Position numbers and translations under genes: made by a program. Positions 14,222-20,327 of a stretch of DNA of 24,489 nucleotides are shown here, in pieces. Under the pieces are notes generated by a model. The model did no database searches. It was not told the DNA's origin and was given only the letters and a program-made list of their open reading frames with translations. The stretch's first letter is position 1. Each line of letters starts with the position of its first letter. This DNA is from JBQTHI01 sp052390035 (lineage in GTDB: Bacteria > Actinomycetota > Acidimicrobiia > Spongiisociales > ZC4RG35), in assembly GCA_052390035.1 (NCBI GenBank), contig JBQTHI010000058.1:1-24489 (forward strand), given 5' to 3'.

Positions 14222-15290
14222 AGCAGCACCAGGTCAGGGGCCAGGCCCGAGGTCTGGCCCCACTGAGCTGGGCGCCATCATCGGTCACCGGGAGGTCCTC
14301 GACTTCCTGATTGGAGAACTGACTGCACCCGGTCACGCCTATCTGATGGTGGGCCCATCCGGGGTCGGCAAAGCAACCATCGCCCGATATTTTTCCCAGC
14401 TGCTGTTATGTCCTGAGCAGGGCAGGCACATCGATCCGTGCCGGTCGTGTCGGCGGGTCAACTCCGGCAACCACCCCGACCTGATCGACGTCGAGCCGGA
14501 GGGCCGCACCAGTCTCGGCGCCGATCAGGCTCGAGCCGTTGTGCGCCAGGCCGCCCTGACTCCGGTCGAGTCGACCCGCCGGGTGTTTCTGTTTGAAGAG
14601 GCGGGTCTGATGACTGAGCAGGCAGCCAACGCTTTGCTCAAGACGCTCGAGGAACCGAGCGGGTCGGTGGTGTTCGTCTTAGTCGCCGATTCGGAGGAAG
14701 ACTTTCCGCCTACGGTTGCCAGCCGCTGCCGGACCATACGTTTCGGGCGGGTGCCCGACACCGAATTAGTCGACGGTCTCGTGGCCCGGGGGGTGGATCC
14801 AGCAAGGGCCGATGTGCTGTCGCTGGTCAGCGGCGGGCGACCCGGTCTGGCCCTCGCCCTCACCACCCGCGACGACCTGGCCGATCTCCGCCAGGCCTGG
14901 CTTGGCCTCCCGATGCGGGTCAGCGGCAGACCCGGCGACGGGTTTTCCCTGGCCGAGGAGATCATGGCGAAGATCGACCCGCTGGCGGGCGAATTGTCCA
15001 TTTCATACCCGACCGCCGATCAGAGGGAACGGGCGAAGAAACGGGCGAGTCAATCTCTCCTCGCCGGTGGTTTGGAAATCCTGGCATCTTTCTATCTCGA
15101 CGCAGCTTCTCTCCAGCTGGGCGGTCCGATTCGCAACCGCGATGTCTCCCTGGCTGACCTCACCCGTGTGGATCCGGTCCGGGCGGTGGCCGGGGCGGGT
15201 CTCACCTTGGATGCTGTGGTTGATCTCGCCGGCAACCTTCGCCCGCTGCCGGTTCTCGCCCTGCTCTTCACCGCCCTGGGAGGTGAGTGA
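14214..15290 (+). CDS. holB: DNA polymerase III subunit delta prime
   Basis: Clamp-loader subunit that helps load the beta sliding clamp. It is a AAA+ fold of 358 residues with a degenerate Walker A GPSGVGKA (47-54). A Cys cluster region (C66, C76, C79) is followed by SGNHPDL. The helical segment EQAANALLKTLEEP (135-148) and the diagnostic ASRC (169-172) complete the picture. The usual zinc module has four Cys; only three are visible here, with His and Asp at the missing place. The GTG at 14214 overlaps tmk by 8 nt and is preferred over a TTG at 14172 that would lie well inside tmk. The tRNA-Thr gene follows after 22 nt. Confidence 0.9.
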   Translation: MAEAAPGQGPGPRSGPTELGAIIGHREVLDFLIGELTAPGHAYLMVGPSGVGKATIARYFSQLLLCPEQGRHIDPCRSCRRVNSGNHPDLIDVEPEGRTSLGADQARAVVRQAALTPVESTRRVFLFEEAGLMTEQAANALLKTLEEPSGSVVFVLVADSEEDFPPTVASRCRTIRFGRVPDTELVDGLVARGVDPARADVLSLVSGGRPGLALALTTRDDLADLRQAWLGLPMRVSGRPGDGFSLAEEIMAKIDPLAGELSISYPTADQRERAKKRASQSLLAGGLEILASFYLDAASLQLGGPIRNRDVSLADLTRVDPVRAVAGAGLTLDAVVDLAGNLRPLPVLALLFTALGGE

Positions 15291-15297
15291 CTCCCCG

Positions 15298-15303
15298 TAA
15301 CAT
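15298..15303 (+). promoter_or_regulatory. Candidate -10 box for tRNA-Thr and the sigma operon
   Basis: TAACAT fits TANNNT and would start transcription near 15310, just before the mature tRNA 5' end at 15313. No clear -35 or SigR-type (GGAAT...GTT) element is seen at standard spacing, so read-through from holB is also possible. Confidence 0.25.
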
Positions 15304-15312
15304 GAGATCAAT

Positions 15313-15385
15313 GCCGGAGTAGCTCAGTTGGCAGAGCATGCGATTCGTAATCGCAAGGTCAGGGGTTCGATTCCCCTCTCCGGCT
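15313..15385 (+). tRNA. thrT: tRNA-Thr (anticodon CGU)
   Basis: A complete 73-nt cloverleaf can be folded by hand. The acceptor stem GCCGGAG (15313-15319) pairs fully with CTCCGGC (15378-15384). The D arm is GCTC/GAGC. The anticodon stem TGCGA/TCGCA encloses loop TTCGTAA with anticodon CGT at 15346-15348. The variable loop is AGGTC, and the T arm is AGGGG-TTCGATT-CCCCT. The discriminator is T at 15385 and CCA is not encoded. CGU reads ACG threonine codons. The gene sits between holB and the sigma-factor start codon, which follows after only 3 nt. Confidence 0.97.
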
Positions 15386-15388
15386 CGG

Positions 15389-15967
15389 GTGGCAAACCAG
15401 TCCGACTTCGAAAACGACGCGCTGGCTTTCGCGCCTCAGCTGTACGCCGCCGCCGTTCGCATGACTCGCAACCCTTCGGATGCCGAGGACCTGGTTCAAG
15501 AAACTTTCCTCAAGGCTTACCGCGCCTACGGCACCTTCGAGGCGGGTACCAACGTAAAGGCCTGGCTTTACCGGATTCTCACGAACACTTTCATCAACAG
15601 CTACCGGAGAGACAGCCGGCGCCCACATGAGACCGATCTCGGGGAGCTGGAGGACGTGTACCTGTATCGCCGCCTTCGACGGGAAACCGCCACCACCACT
15701 TCGAGCTCGGCCGAAAACCAGCTTCTCGACGGGTTGGTTGAATCCGACATCAAAGAGGCGATCGAGGAGCTGCCCGAAAGTTTTCGGATGGTGGTTCTTC
15801 TCGCCGACCTTGAAGGGTTCTCCTATAAAGAGATTGCCGAAATCCTCGACATTCCGATCGGAACCGTGATGTCGCGGCTTCATCGGGGAAGAAAGGCGCT
15901 CCAAACGGCGTTGTGGGACTTTGCACGCCGTCGCGGAATCGTCGCCGGGAGCGAAACAGGCCCATGA
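15389..15967 (+). CDS. sigR: SigR/SigH-type ECF sigma factor (redox-stress family)
   Basis: The 192-residue protein closely follows mycobacterial SigH and streptomycete SigR: LYAAAVRMTRNPSDAEDL and QETFLKAY (region 2), GTNVKAWLYRILTNTFINSY (53-72), IKEAIEELPESFRM and GFSYKEIAEILDIPIGTVMS (143-162, region 4), then RLHRGRK. These sigma factors turn on thiol-oxidative and heat-stress genes when their ZAS anti-sigma partner is oxidised. The GTG at 15389 is chosen because the protein aligns with the family from FENDALAF onward; upstream in-frame codons lie inside the tRNA, and the next ATG (15461) would cut into region 2. There is no room for a ribosome binding site outside the tRNA. Its stop overlaps ATG 15964, the first of a chain of minicistrons leading to the anti-sigma gene. 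Confidence 0.92.
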   Translation: MANQSDFENDALAFAPQLYAAAVRMTRNPSDAEDLVQETFLKAYRAYGTFEAGTNVKAWLYRILTNTFINSYRRDSRRPHETDLGELEDVYLYRRLRRETATTTSSSAENQLLDGLVESDIKEAIEELPESFRMVVLLADLEGFSYKEIAEILDIPIGTVMSRLHRGRKALQTALWDFARRRGIVAGSETGP

Positions 15968-16080
15968 ACCAGCAGATCGCCCGAGAGCCCAAGGACACCA
16001 TGAGCCCAAGACGATCAGCAGATCACGATGAGCCCCACAACACGATGAGCGCCACAAGCACGATGAGCCTAAGACCATGA
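15964..16080 (+). CDS. Candidate 38-codon leader ORF between sigma and anti-sigma genes
   Basis: The frame starts with the ATG that overlaps the sigma stop (ATGA) and reads MNQQIAREPKDT, then three further Met-Ser steps, and ends in SLRP. Its TGA (16078-16080) overlaps the ATG at 16077. The peptide is low-complexity and hydrophilic and is unlikely to fold. Its likely role, if translated, is to carry ribosomes from the sigma gene toward the anti-sigma gene. This is inferred from the overlaps only. Confidence 0.4.
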   Translation: MNQQIAREPKDTMSPRRSADHDEPHNTMSATSTMSLRP

Positions 16081-16090
16081 GCCTAAGACC
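16063..16090 (+). repeat. 14-nt tandem repeat that creates coupled minicistrons
   Basis: Two perfect copies of ATGAGCCTAAGACC (16063-16076, 16077-16090) run straight into the anti-sigma start ATGAGCCAG at 16091. Related ATGAGC motifs occur upstream at 16000, 16028 and 16045, so the whole gap after the sigma gene is built from decayed versions of the motif. Each copy reads as ATG AGC CTA AGA CCA and then TGA, where that TGA overlaps the next copy's ATG. Confidence 0.9.
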
Positions 16091-16094
16091 ATGA
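16077..16094 (+). CDS. Five-codon minicistron (MSLRP) ending on the anti-sigma start
   Basis: ATG at 16077 reads five codons to TGA 16092-16094, which overlaps the anti-sigma ATG at 16091. It is the last link between the sigma gene and its anti-sigma gene. Translation is not demonstrated. Confidence 0.35.
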   Translation: MSLRP

Positions 16095-16324
16095 GCCAGT
16101 GCGACGACGCTTTGGCTGAGGTCTACGGCTATCTCGACCGTGAGATCGGCTGGTATCAGAACTGGCGCATAAAGCGGCACCTGGCCGGTTGCCATGGATG
16201 TGTCGACGCCTACGGCTTCGAGGAACGGCTGCGGGTGGTGATCCGCACCCGGCTGGCCGAGGAGGTGCCTCCCGAGTTTCTCGAACGGCTCCGCCAGGCT
16301 CTTGCCTCCGAGCACCCCGGCTAG
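16091..16324 (+). CDS. rsrA: ZAS-domain zinc-binding anti-sigma factor (RsrA/RshA-like)
   Basis: A 77-residue protein with the zinc-anti-sigma signature: Cys 4 in QCDDALAEVYGYLD, then His 30, Cys 34 and Cys 37 in HLAGCHGC (HX3CX2C), followed by a helix AYGFEERLRVV. It would hold the SigR-like factor inactive and release it on disulfide formation. The alignment with RsrA is clear (DCSEILDHLYEFLD there, QCDDALAEVYGYLD here). It is shorter than RsrA and lacks the extra N-terminal and C-terminal cysteines, so only the zinc ligands are available for redox sensing. The start is the final ATG of the 14-nt repeat region; there is no Shine-Dalgarno sequence. Confidence 0.88.
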   Translation: MSQCDDALAEVYGYLDREIGWYQNWRIKRHLAGCHGCVDAYGFEERLRVVIRTRLAEEVPPEFLERLRQALASEHPG

Positions 16325-16348
16325 CTCGCCGGACCTGCCCGCCCCAAT

Positions 16349-16354
16349 TAGGCT
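16349..16354 (+). promoter_or_regulatory. Candidate -10 box, leaderless, for the Thr-rich membrane protein
   Basis: TAGGCT ends 6 nt before the ATG at 16361 and is identical to the box before ftsH paralogue 1. It would start a new transcript for the downstream metalloprotease-tilS-hpt genes, independent of the sigma operon. Confidence 0.4.
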
Positions 16355-16360
16355 CATTTG

Positions 16361-16675
16361 ATGGTTGGTCGCCGGCTAGTAGCCATTGTGGTGTCGGGGT
16401 TGGCGGTGCTTTCTGTGTCGCTTCCCCTCGCCGCCACCACGAGTACCACTGGCGGGGAAACCCCCACTACCGCCGCCGGCGAAACAGCCACCACCGCCGA
16501 GCCGATCGTGCCGGCCGTCACGGTCGAGGTCACTACTCCGGCCGAAAGCCAACCCGATTGGACTTATCGCTTCTTCATACCGACGCTGTTGGTATTGGCA
16601 GCCCTGGTCGTGGTGGCCACCGTCGTCCAATATTTCACGAGGGTCGTGCGCAACCGCTATCGCGTGGTCCGGTGA
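16361..16675 (+). CDS. Small Thr-rich exported membrane-anchored protein
   Basis: A 104-residue protein not assigned to a family. It has an N-terminal signal-like segment (VGRRLVAIVVSGLAVLSVSL, cut probably near LAA-TT), a Thr/Pro/Ala-rich linker of about 45 residues, then one membrane helix (FFIPTLLVLAALVVVATVVQ). A basic cytoplasmic tail (RVVRNRYRVVR) follows. The linker would sit outside the membrane. The ATG at 16361 is preferred to a TTG one codon upstream because of the TAGGCT box. Its stop overlaps the metalloprotease GTG (GTGA), suggesting that the two proteins are made together. Confidence 0.7.
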   Translation: MVGRRLVAIVVSGLAVLSVSLPLAATTSTTGGETPTTAAGETATTAEPIVPAVTVEVTTPAESQPDWTYRFFIPTLLVLAALVVVATVVQYFTRVVRNRYRVVR

Positions 16676-17715
16676 CCGATCGAGCCTGGTCGCTGGCGGT
16701 GCCGGTGGCCACCCGAGTGGCAGGCAGTTATCCGCTCGCCTCCACCTACCACACCGTCGAGATGCAGAGGAGCCTTCCCGACTTGTTTACCCGGGCGGCG
16801 GCCACCGTCGGCGAGGAGACCGGCCTGTCAACACCCGGTCAGCCCGAGGTACGGGTCGTGACCCGGGGCGAGTGGGCCGAGCGAAACCTCGCAACCTTCG
16901 CCCATCTCCTCGCTCCATTGGAGGCGAGGCTCGCCGAAAAACTGGAACGTCGTGGAGCAGATGGCACCCCGGCGGCGATTGCCCGCCGGGCGATGGCGGT
17001 TGAGACCGGAGCGCTGATCGGGTTCCTGGCCCGTCGGGTCCTCGGACAATATGAACTCGTCCTTCCGACCGGCGATCAGGGAGACGTCGTGGCCATGGTC
17101 GGCGCCAACGTGCTGGCCCTCGAACGTCAGCAGCAATTCCGCCCGTCTGAGTTCCGCATGTGGATCGCCCTCCACGAGGCGACTCACCGGGCCCAGTTCG
17201 TTGGCGTGCCATGGTTGCGGCCCTACTTCCTCAGCCTGGTGACGGATTTGATCGGTTCCGCCGGACCGACCCCGGGGCGGCTAGCCCGGTTGATCGCCGA
17301 GGTGATCGAGGCGAGTCGCAAGGGACGACCGATCATCGACGACTCCGGAATTCTGGGACTGCTTGCTACCCCCGAGCAGCGGCAGACGATCGACCGGGTG
17401 CAGGCCCTTATGTCGCTCCTCGAAGGTCACGGTCACGTCGTCATGGACCGGATCGGGGCGCGGATCCTTCCGACCCAGAAGCGCATGTCGGCGATCCTCA
17501 AGGCCCGGCGCAAGGATCCCCGCACCGCGGCCTTGCTCCGGCTGACGGGGATGGAAATGAAGTTGCGCCAATATGAATTAGGCGAGAAGTTTGTCTTGAC
17601 TGTGCAAAGGGAAGCCGGGTGGTCCTCGCTTGACCGGGCCTGGGCCGGTGCGGAATGGTTGCCAACCCTGTCAGAGATCGAGCAGCCGGAGGAATGGTTG
17701 CGACGCGCCGCCTGA
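16672..17715 (+). CDS. Zinc-dependent metalloprotease family protein (DUF2342, TIGR03624-like)
   Basis: A 347-residue protein with HEATH (168-172) fitting the HExxH zincin motif, in WIALHEATHRAQF, inside a mostly helical protein. Such proteins lie next to tilS and hpt in many actinobacteria (the mycobacterial Rv3626c neighbourhood); their substrates are unknown, and some databases label them as associated with coenzyme F420 biosynthesis. The GTG at 16672 overlaps the preceding stop and gives the expected N-terminus (DRAWSLAVPVATRVAGSYP). The open frame extends further upstream but would cover two other genes. It overlaps tilS by 22 nt. Confidence 0.88.
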   Translation: MTDRAWSLAVPVATRVAGSYPLASTYHTVEMQRSLPDLFTRAAATVGEETGLSTPGQPEVRVVTRGEWAERNLATFAHLLAPLEARLAEKLERRGADGTPAAIARRAMAVETGALIGFLARRVLGQYELVLPTGDQGDVVAMVGANVLALERQQQFRPSEFRMWIALHEATHRAQFVGVPWLRPYFLSLVTDLIGSAGPTPGRLARLIAEVIEASRKGRPIIDDSGILGLLATPEQRQTIDRVQALMSLLEGHGHVVMDRIGARILPTQKRMSAILKARRKDPRTAALLRLTGMEMKLRQYELGEKFVLTVQREAGWSSLDRAWAGAEWLPTLSEIEQPEEWLRRAA

Positions 17716-18908
17716 AGGTTCTAACAGCCTCAGTCATCGGACGGCTCGACTTCCCGCCGGGACCGGTGGCCGTTGCTCTTTCCGGCGGAGCCGACTCGGC
17801 CGCCCTCCTCCATCTCGCCAAGGGACAATGCCCTCACCTCAGGGCGATTCATATTCATCATGCTCGGCCCGCCTCCGACCGGTTGGAGGGCGCCGCCGTC
17901 GCAATTGCCGACGCCGTGGGCGTGACCCTCGAGATCGGACGCGTGGAGGTCGACCCATGGTCGGAGGGTGGAGGCCGGATCGCCCGTTACAGGGCCCTCG
18001 AGGATCACCTGGTTGCCGGGGAATGGTTACTGACCGGACACACCGCCGACGATCAGGCCGAAACGGTTCTGGCCCAGCTAATGCGCGGTGCCGGGGCAGT
18101 TGGCATGTCGGGAATTGCCCGCCGGCGACCACCGATCGCCCGGCCGATTTTAGGGTTGACGAGGTCGGAGACCAGAGAGCTCGCCACCCTTGCCGGTCTT
18201 CACTTCCTCGACGACCCGGACAACGAAGATCCGACCTCGTTTCGCAACCGGATTCGTCGGGAGCTCATCCCCTACCTGGAAACTTCATTTAGCCCCGAGC
18301 TGTCGGAACGACTCGTCAACACATCGGCCTCCTATTCCGAACCTGCCCCGGCACCCGGTCCGGCTATCAGGACCTCCGAAGCCGTGCGATTGCCGATCGG
18401 GGTGCTGTGGGCCGGTGGCAAAGACGCGGCCGCCAGATGGATCCGGTCCGAGCTCCGTGACCTCCACGGCGGGTATCCCCTCGACCGCGCCGAAGTGGAA
18501 CGGGTCTGGGCGGTGGTGGTCGGTGAAGCCAGGGCCGCGCAGCTCCCGGGGGGCGTCCGGGTCGATCGGGACGGCCCCTGGCTTCGAGTAGAAGCTGTGC
18601 AACCGACGACCACTGCCCCGGCGGAGTGGCGGGTACCGGGGGAGGTCACCTGGGGGCGGTGGAACTTCCTCGGCACCGTGACCGACGTGCGACCGGAAGC
18701 GTTGCCGCTCGGCGGATGGCATGCTGTCCTTGATCTGGATAAGACCGGCGAAAGCTTGACGATCACTCATGGCTCACGGGGGCCGGTGGTCGTGGGCAGG
18801 TCCGGACCGGTCTGGGAACCGGGGGAAGGCACCCTGGCGGCCGGTTGGGTGGAGACCGGCACCCGGCGCTACCTTTGCGCCCAATGCGTGGAGAAGACCG
18901 GTGAGTGA
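17694..18908 (+). CDS. tilS: tRNA(Ile)-lysidine synthase
   Basis: Converts C34 of the CAU-anticodon tRNA-Ile to lysidine, so it reads AUA. It is an N-type PP-loop ATPase: SGGADSAALLH (30-40), IHIHHARP, GHTADDQAETVLAQLMRGAG (116-135), DDPDNEDPTSFRNRIRREL. The C-terminal part is divergent, as usual in actinobacteria, and ends with a CAQC pair. Length is 404 residues. The ATG at 17694 sits inside the metalloprotease gene with GGAGGA touching the start codon, so the start is not certain; a GTG-coded start at 17655 is possible. It overlaps hpt by 8 nt. Confidence 0.93.
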   Translation: MVATRRLKVLTASVIGRLDFPPGPVAVALSGGADSAALLHLAKGQCPHLRAIHIHHARPASDRLEGAAVAIADAVGVTLEIGRVEVDPWSEGGGRIARYRALEDHLVAGEWLLTGHTADDQAETVLAQLMRGAGAVGMSGIARRRPPIARPILGLTRSETRELATLAGLHFLDDPDNEDPTSFRNRIRRELIPYLETSFSPELSERLVNTSASYSEPAPAPGPAIRTSEAVRLPIGVLWAGGKDAAARWIRSELRDLHGGYPLDRAEVERVWAVVVGEARAAQLPGGVRVDRDGPWLRVEAVQPTTTAPAEWRVPGEVTWGRWNFLGTVTDVRPEALPLGGWHAVLDLDKTGESLTITHGSRGPVVVGRSGPVWEPGEGTLAAGWVETGTRRYLCAQCVEKTGE

Positions 18909-19443
18909 CGGTGAACTGTCATCGATCAAGGAACTGATCTCGGCTGAGGACATCGCCGCCGAGCTGGCCGAGATGGGTCGTCAGATATCGCACGATTACC
19001 AAGGCAAAGATCTGTTGATGGTGGGAGTGCTCAAGGGAGCCTTCATCGTCATGGCCGACCTGGCTCGACACATCTACCTGCCGGTGGAGTTCGACTTCAT
19101 GGCGGTCTCCTCATACGGTGCTGCCACCCAGACCTCGGGAGTGGTGCGGATCCTCAAGGATCTCGACCACGAAATCGCCGGCAAACATGTCTTGATTGTC
19201 GAGGACATCATCGACTCGGGGCTTACCCTCAGCTACCTGCTCAAATCGCTGGCAGTGCGCCGTCCTGCCTCGCTGGAAGTGGCCGCACTTCTGCTGAAGG
19301 AAGGAATTCAACGTGTCCCTCTCGACGTGAAATACGTCGGGTTTCGGATCGGACCTGAGTTCGTGATCGGATACGGGCTCGACTATCTCGGTCTGTATCG
19401 AAACCTCGCCTACATCGGGGTGATGGAAGGCAGCGGGGTTTGA
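18901..19443 (+). CDS. hpt: Hypoxanthine phosphoribosyltransferase
   Basis: Purine salvage enzyme making IMP or GMP from the base and PRPP. It has 180 residues with VLKGAFIVMADLAR (43-56), FDFMAVSSYG (64-73), the PRPP loop VLIVEDIIDSGLTL (97-110), and YVGFRIGPEFVIGYGLDY near the end. It matches the mycobacterial Hpt throughout. The GTG at 18901 overlaps the tilS stop by 8 nt. A longer open frame exists upstream but would lie wholly inside tilS. The stop overlaps the kinase start (TTGA). Confidence 0.95.
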   Translation: MSDGELSSIKELISAEDIAAELAEMGRQISHDYQGKDLLMVGVLKGAFIVMADLARHIYLPVEFDFMAVSSYGAATQTSGVVRILKDLDHEIAGKHVLIVEDIIDSGLTLSYLLKSLAVRRPASLEVAALLLKEGIQRVPLDVKYVGFRIGPEFVIGYGLDYLGLYRNLAYIGVMEGSGV

Positions 19444-20225
19444 GCCCGACCAGGTCAGAGATCGAACGAATGTTGGCCGACCGCCTGGACTTCTTGATCG
19501 GAGTCGGACACGACATGAGGTCCCCATTGACCGGGATTGCCGGATTCGCCGCCGTCCTGTCCGAGTTGGAGGCAGTGGCTGCCGACTCGACGGCGGCCGA
19601 GGCTGTCGCCTACATCCGCCAGGAGGCCCAGCGACTGGTTGAGCTTCTCAATCAGCTGCTCGACTTCGGTCAGGTCGAACAGGGTGCGCCTCGTCTTGAC
19701 CGTGAGCCAATCGATCTGGTCCGTCTCGTCCGCCAGGTGATTGAACCGTGGGCGGCCCGGTACCCGGAGATCGGGTTTCGCCTTTCCCACCAGGGCGACT
19801 TGATCGTTGATGCCGACTTCCTCAAGCTCCACCGGGTGATGGTCAACCTGATCGACAACGCCGTGCATCATGGCCCCCCCACAGGGATCGTCTCCGTAGA
19901 GATGATCCGCGACGGAGATCAGGTGGTGCTGACGGTGATCGACGAAGGCGTTGGCATTCCGGCCGCCGACCGCCGTCGGGTGTTCGAACGCTTCGTCCGG
20001 CTTGATCGTGCGGTTCCAGGTCGGGCTGGGTCAAGGACATCTGGGTCAGGTCGATCTGTGCCAGCTCGATCTGGGCCGGGTCGGGAGCCGGGGGCGGGGA
20101 TCGGTCTGTACGTTGTCAAAGGGCTGGTTGAGGCACACGGGGGAAGCGTCGAGGTCGAAGGCGGCGAGGGAACCAGGCTCGTAGTGAGATTGCCGGCCGC
20201 CCCGTCGTGGCAGCAGGCCGGCTGA
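19440..20225 (+). CDS. Cytosolic sensor-less histidine kinase
   Basis: A 261-residue protein consisting only of a dimerisation/phosphoacceptor helix pair and an ATPase domain. The H box is GHDMRSPLTGI with His 24. The N box is VNLIDNAVHHG (135-145), the G1 box is VIDEGVGIP (166-174), the F box is FERFVRLD, and the G2 box is GAGIGLYVVKGLVEAHGG (218-235). No membrane helix, PAS or GAF domain precedes it. The ATP lid carries an extra Gly/Ser/Arg-rich stretch (about 192-217) encoded by a DNA repeat. No response regulator is encoded nearby, so it may serve another system or be orphaned. The start is a TTG overlapping the hpt stop; the ATG at 19470 is an alternative but leaves little before the H box. 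Confidence 0.85.
   Translation: MSPTRSEIERMLADRLDFLIGVGHDMRSPLTGIAGFAAVLSELEAVAADSTAAEAVAYIRQEAQRLVELLNQLLDFGQVEQGAPRLDREPIDLVRLVRQVIEPWAARYPEIGFRLSHQGDLIVDADFLKLHRVMVNLIDNAVHHGPPTGIVSVEMIRDGDQVVLTVIDEGVGIPAADRRRVFERFVRLDRAVPGRAGSRTSGSGRSVPARSGPGREPGAGIGLYVVKGLVEAHGGSVEVEGGEGTRLVVRLPAAPSWQQAG
20038..20082 (+). repeat. 15-nt imperfect tandem repeat in the kinase ATP lid
   Basis: Three units CATCTGGGTCAGGTC, GATCTGTGCCAGCTC and GATCTGGGCCGGGTC lie head to tail, with a weaker fourth relative just upstream (20023-20037). The unit length keeps frame. The translated stretch is Gly/Ser/Arg/Pro-rich and falls between the F and G2 boxes of the kinase. Confidence 0.65.
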
Positions 20226-20327
20226 TCTTCTCGTTCTGGCGAGGACAATCGACCGACGGCCGGCACTCCCCCAAAACCAGAAAATTGGGCGTGGTTCCAG
20301 TAGAGAGCGGATTGCCGTAGCATTCTG

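Noticed and set aside
15338..15388. ATG extension of the sigma factor into the tRNA
   Set aside because: The extra 17 residues are a translation of tRNA-Thr sequence and have no counterpart in SigR/SigH.
16189..16671. Upstream extension of the metalloprotease frame
   Set aside because: It would cover the anti-sigma end and the whole Thr-rich membrane gene; the family N-terminus fits GTG 16672.
18769..18900. Upstream extension of hpt
   Set aside because: Lies within tilS and adds residues not found in Hpt proteins; GTG 18901 fits the family start.
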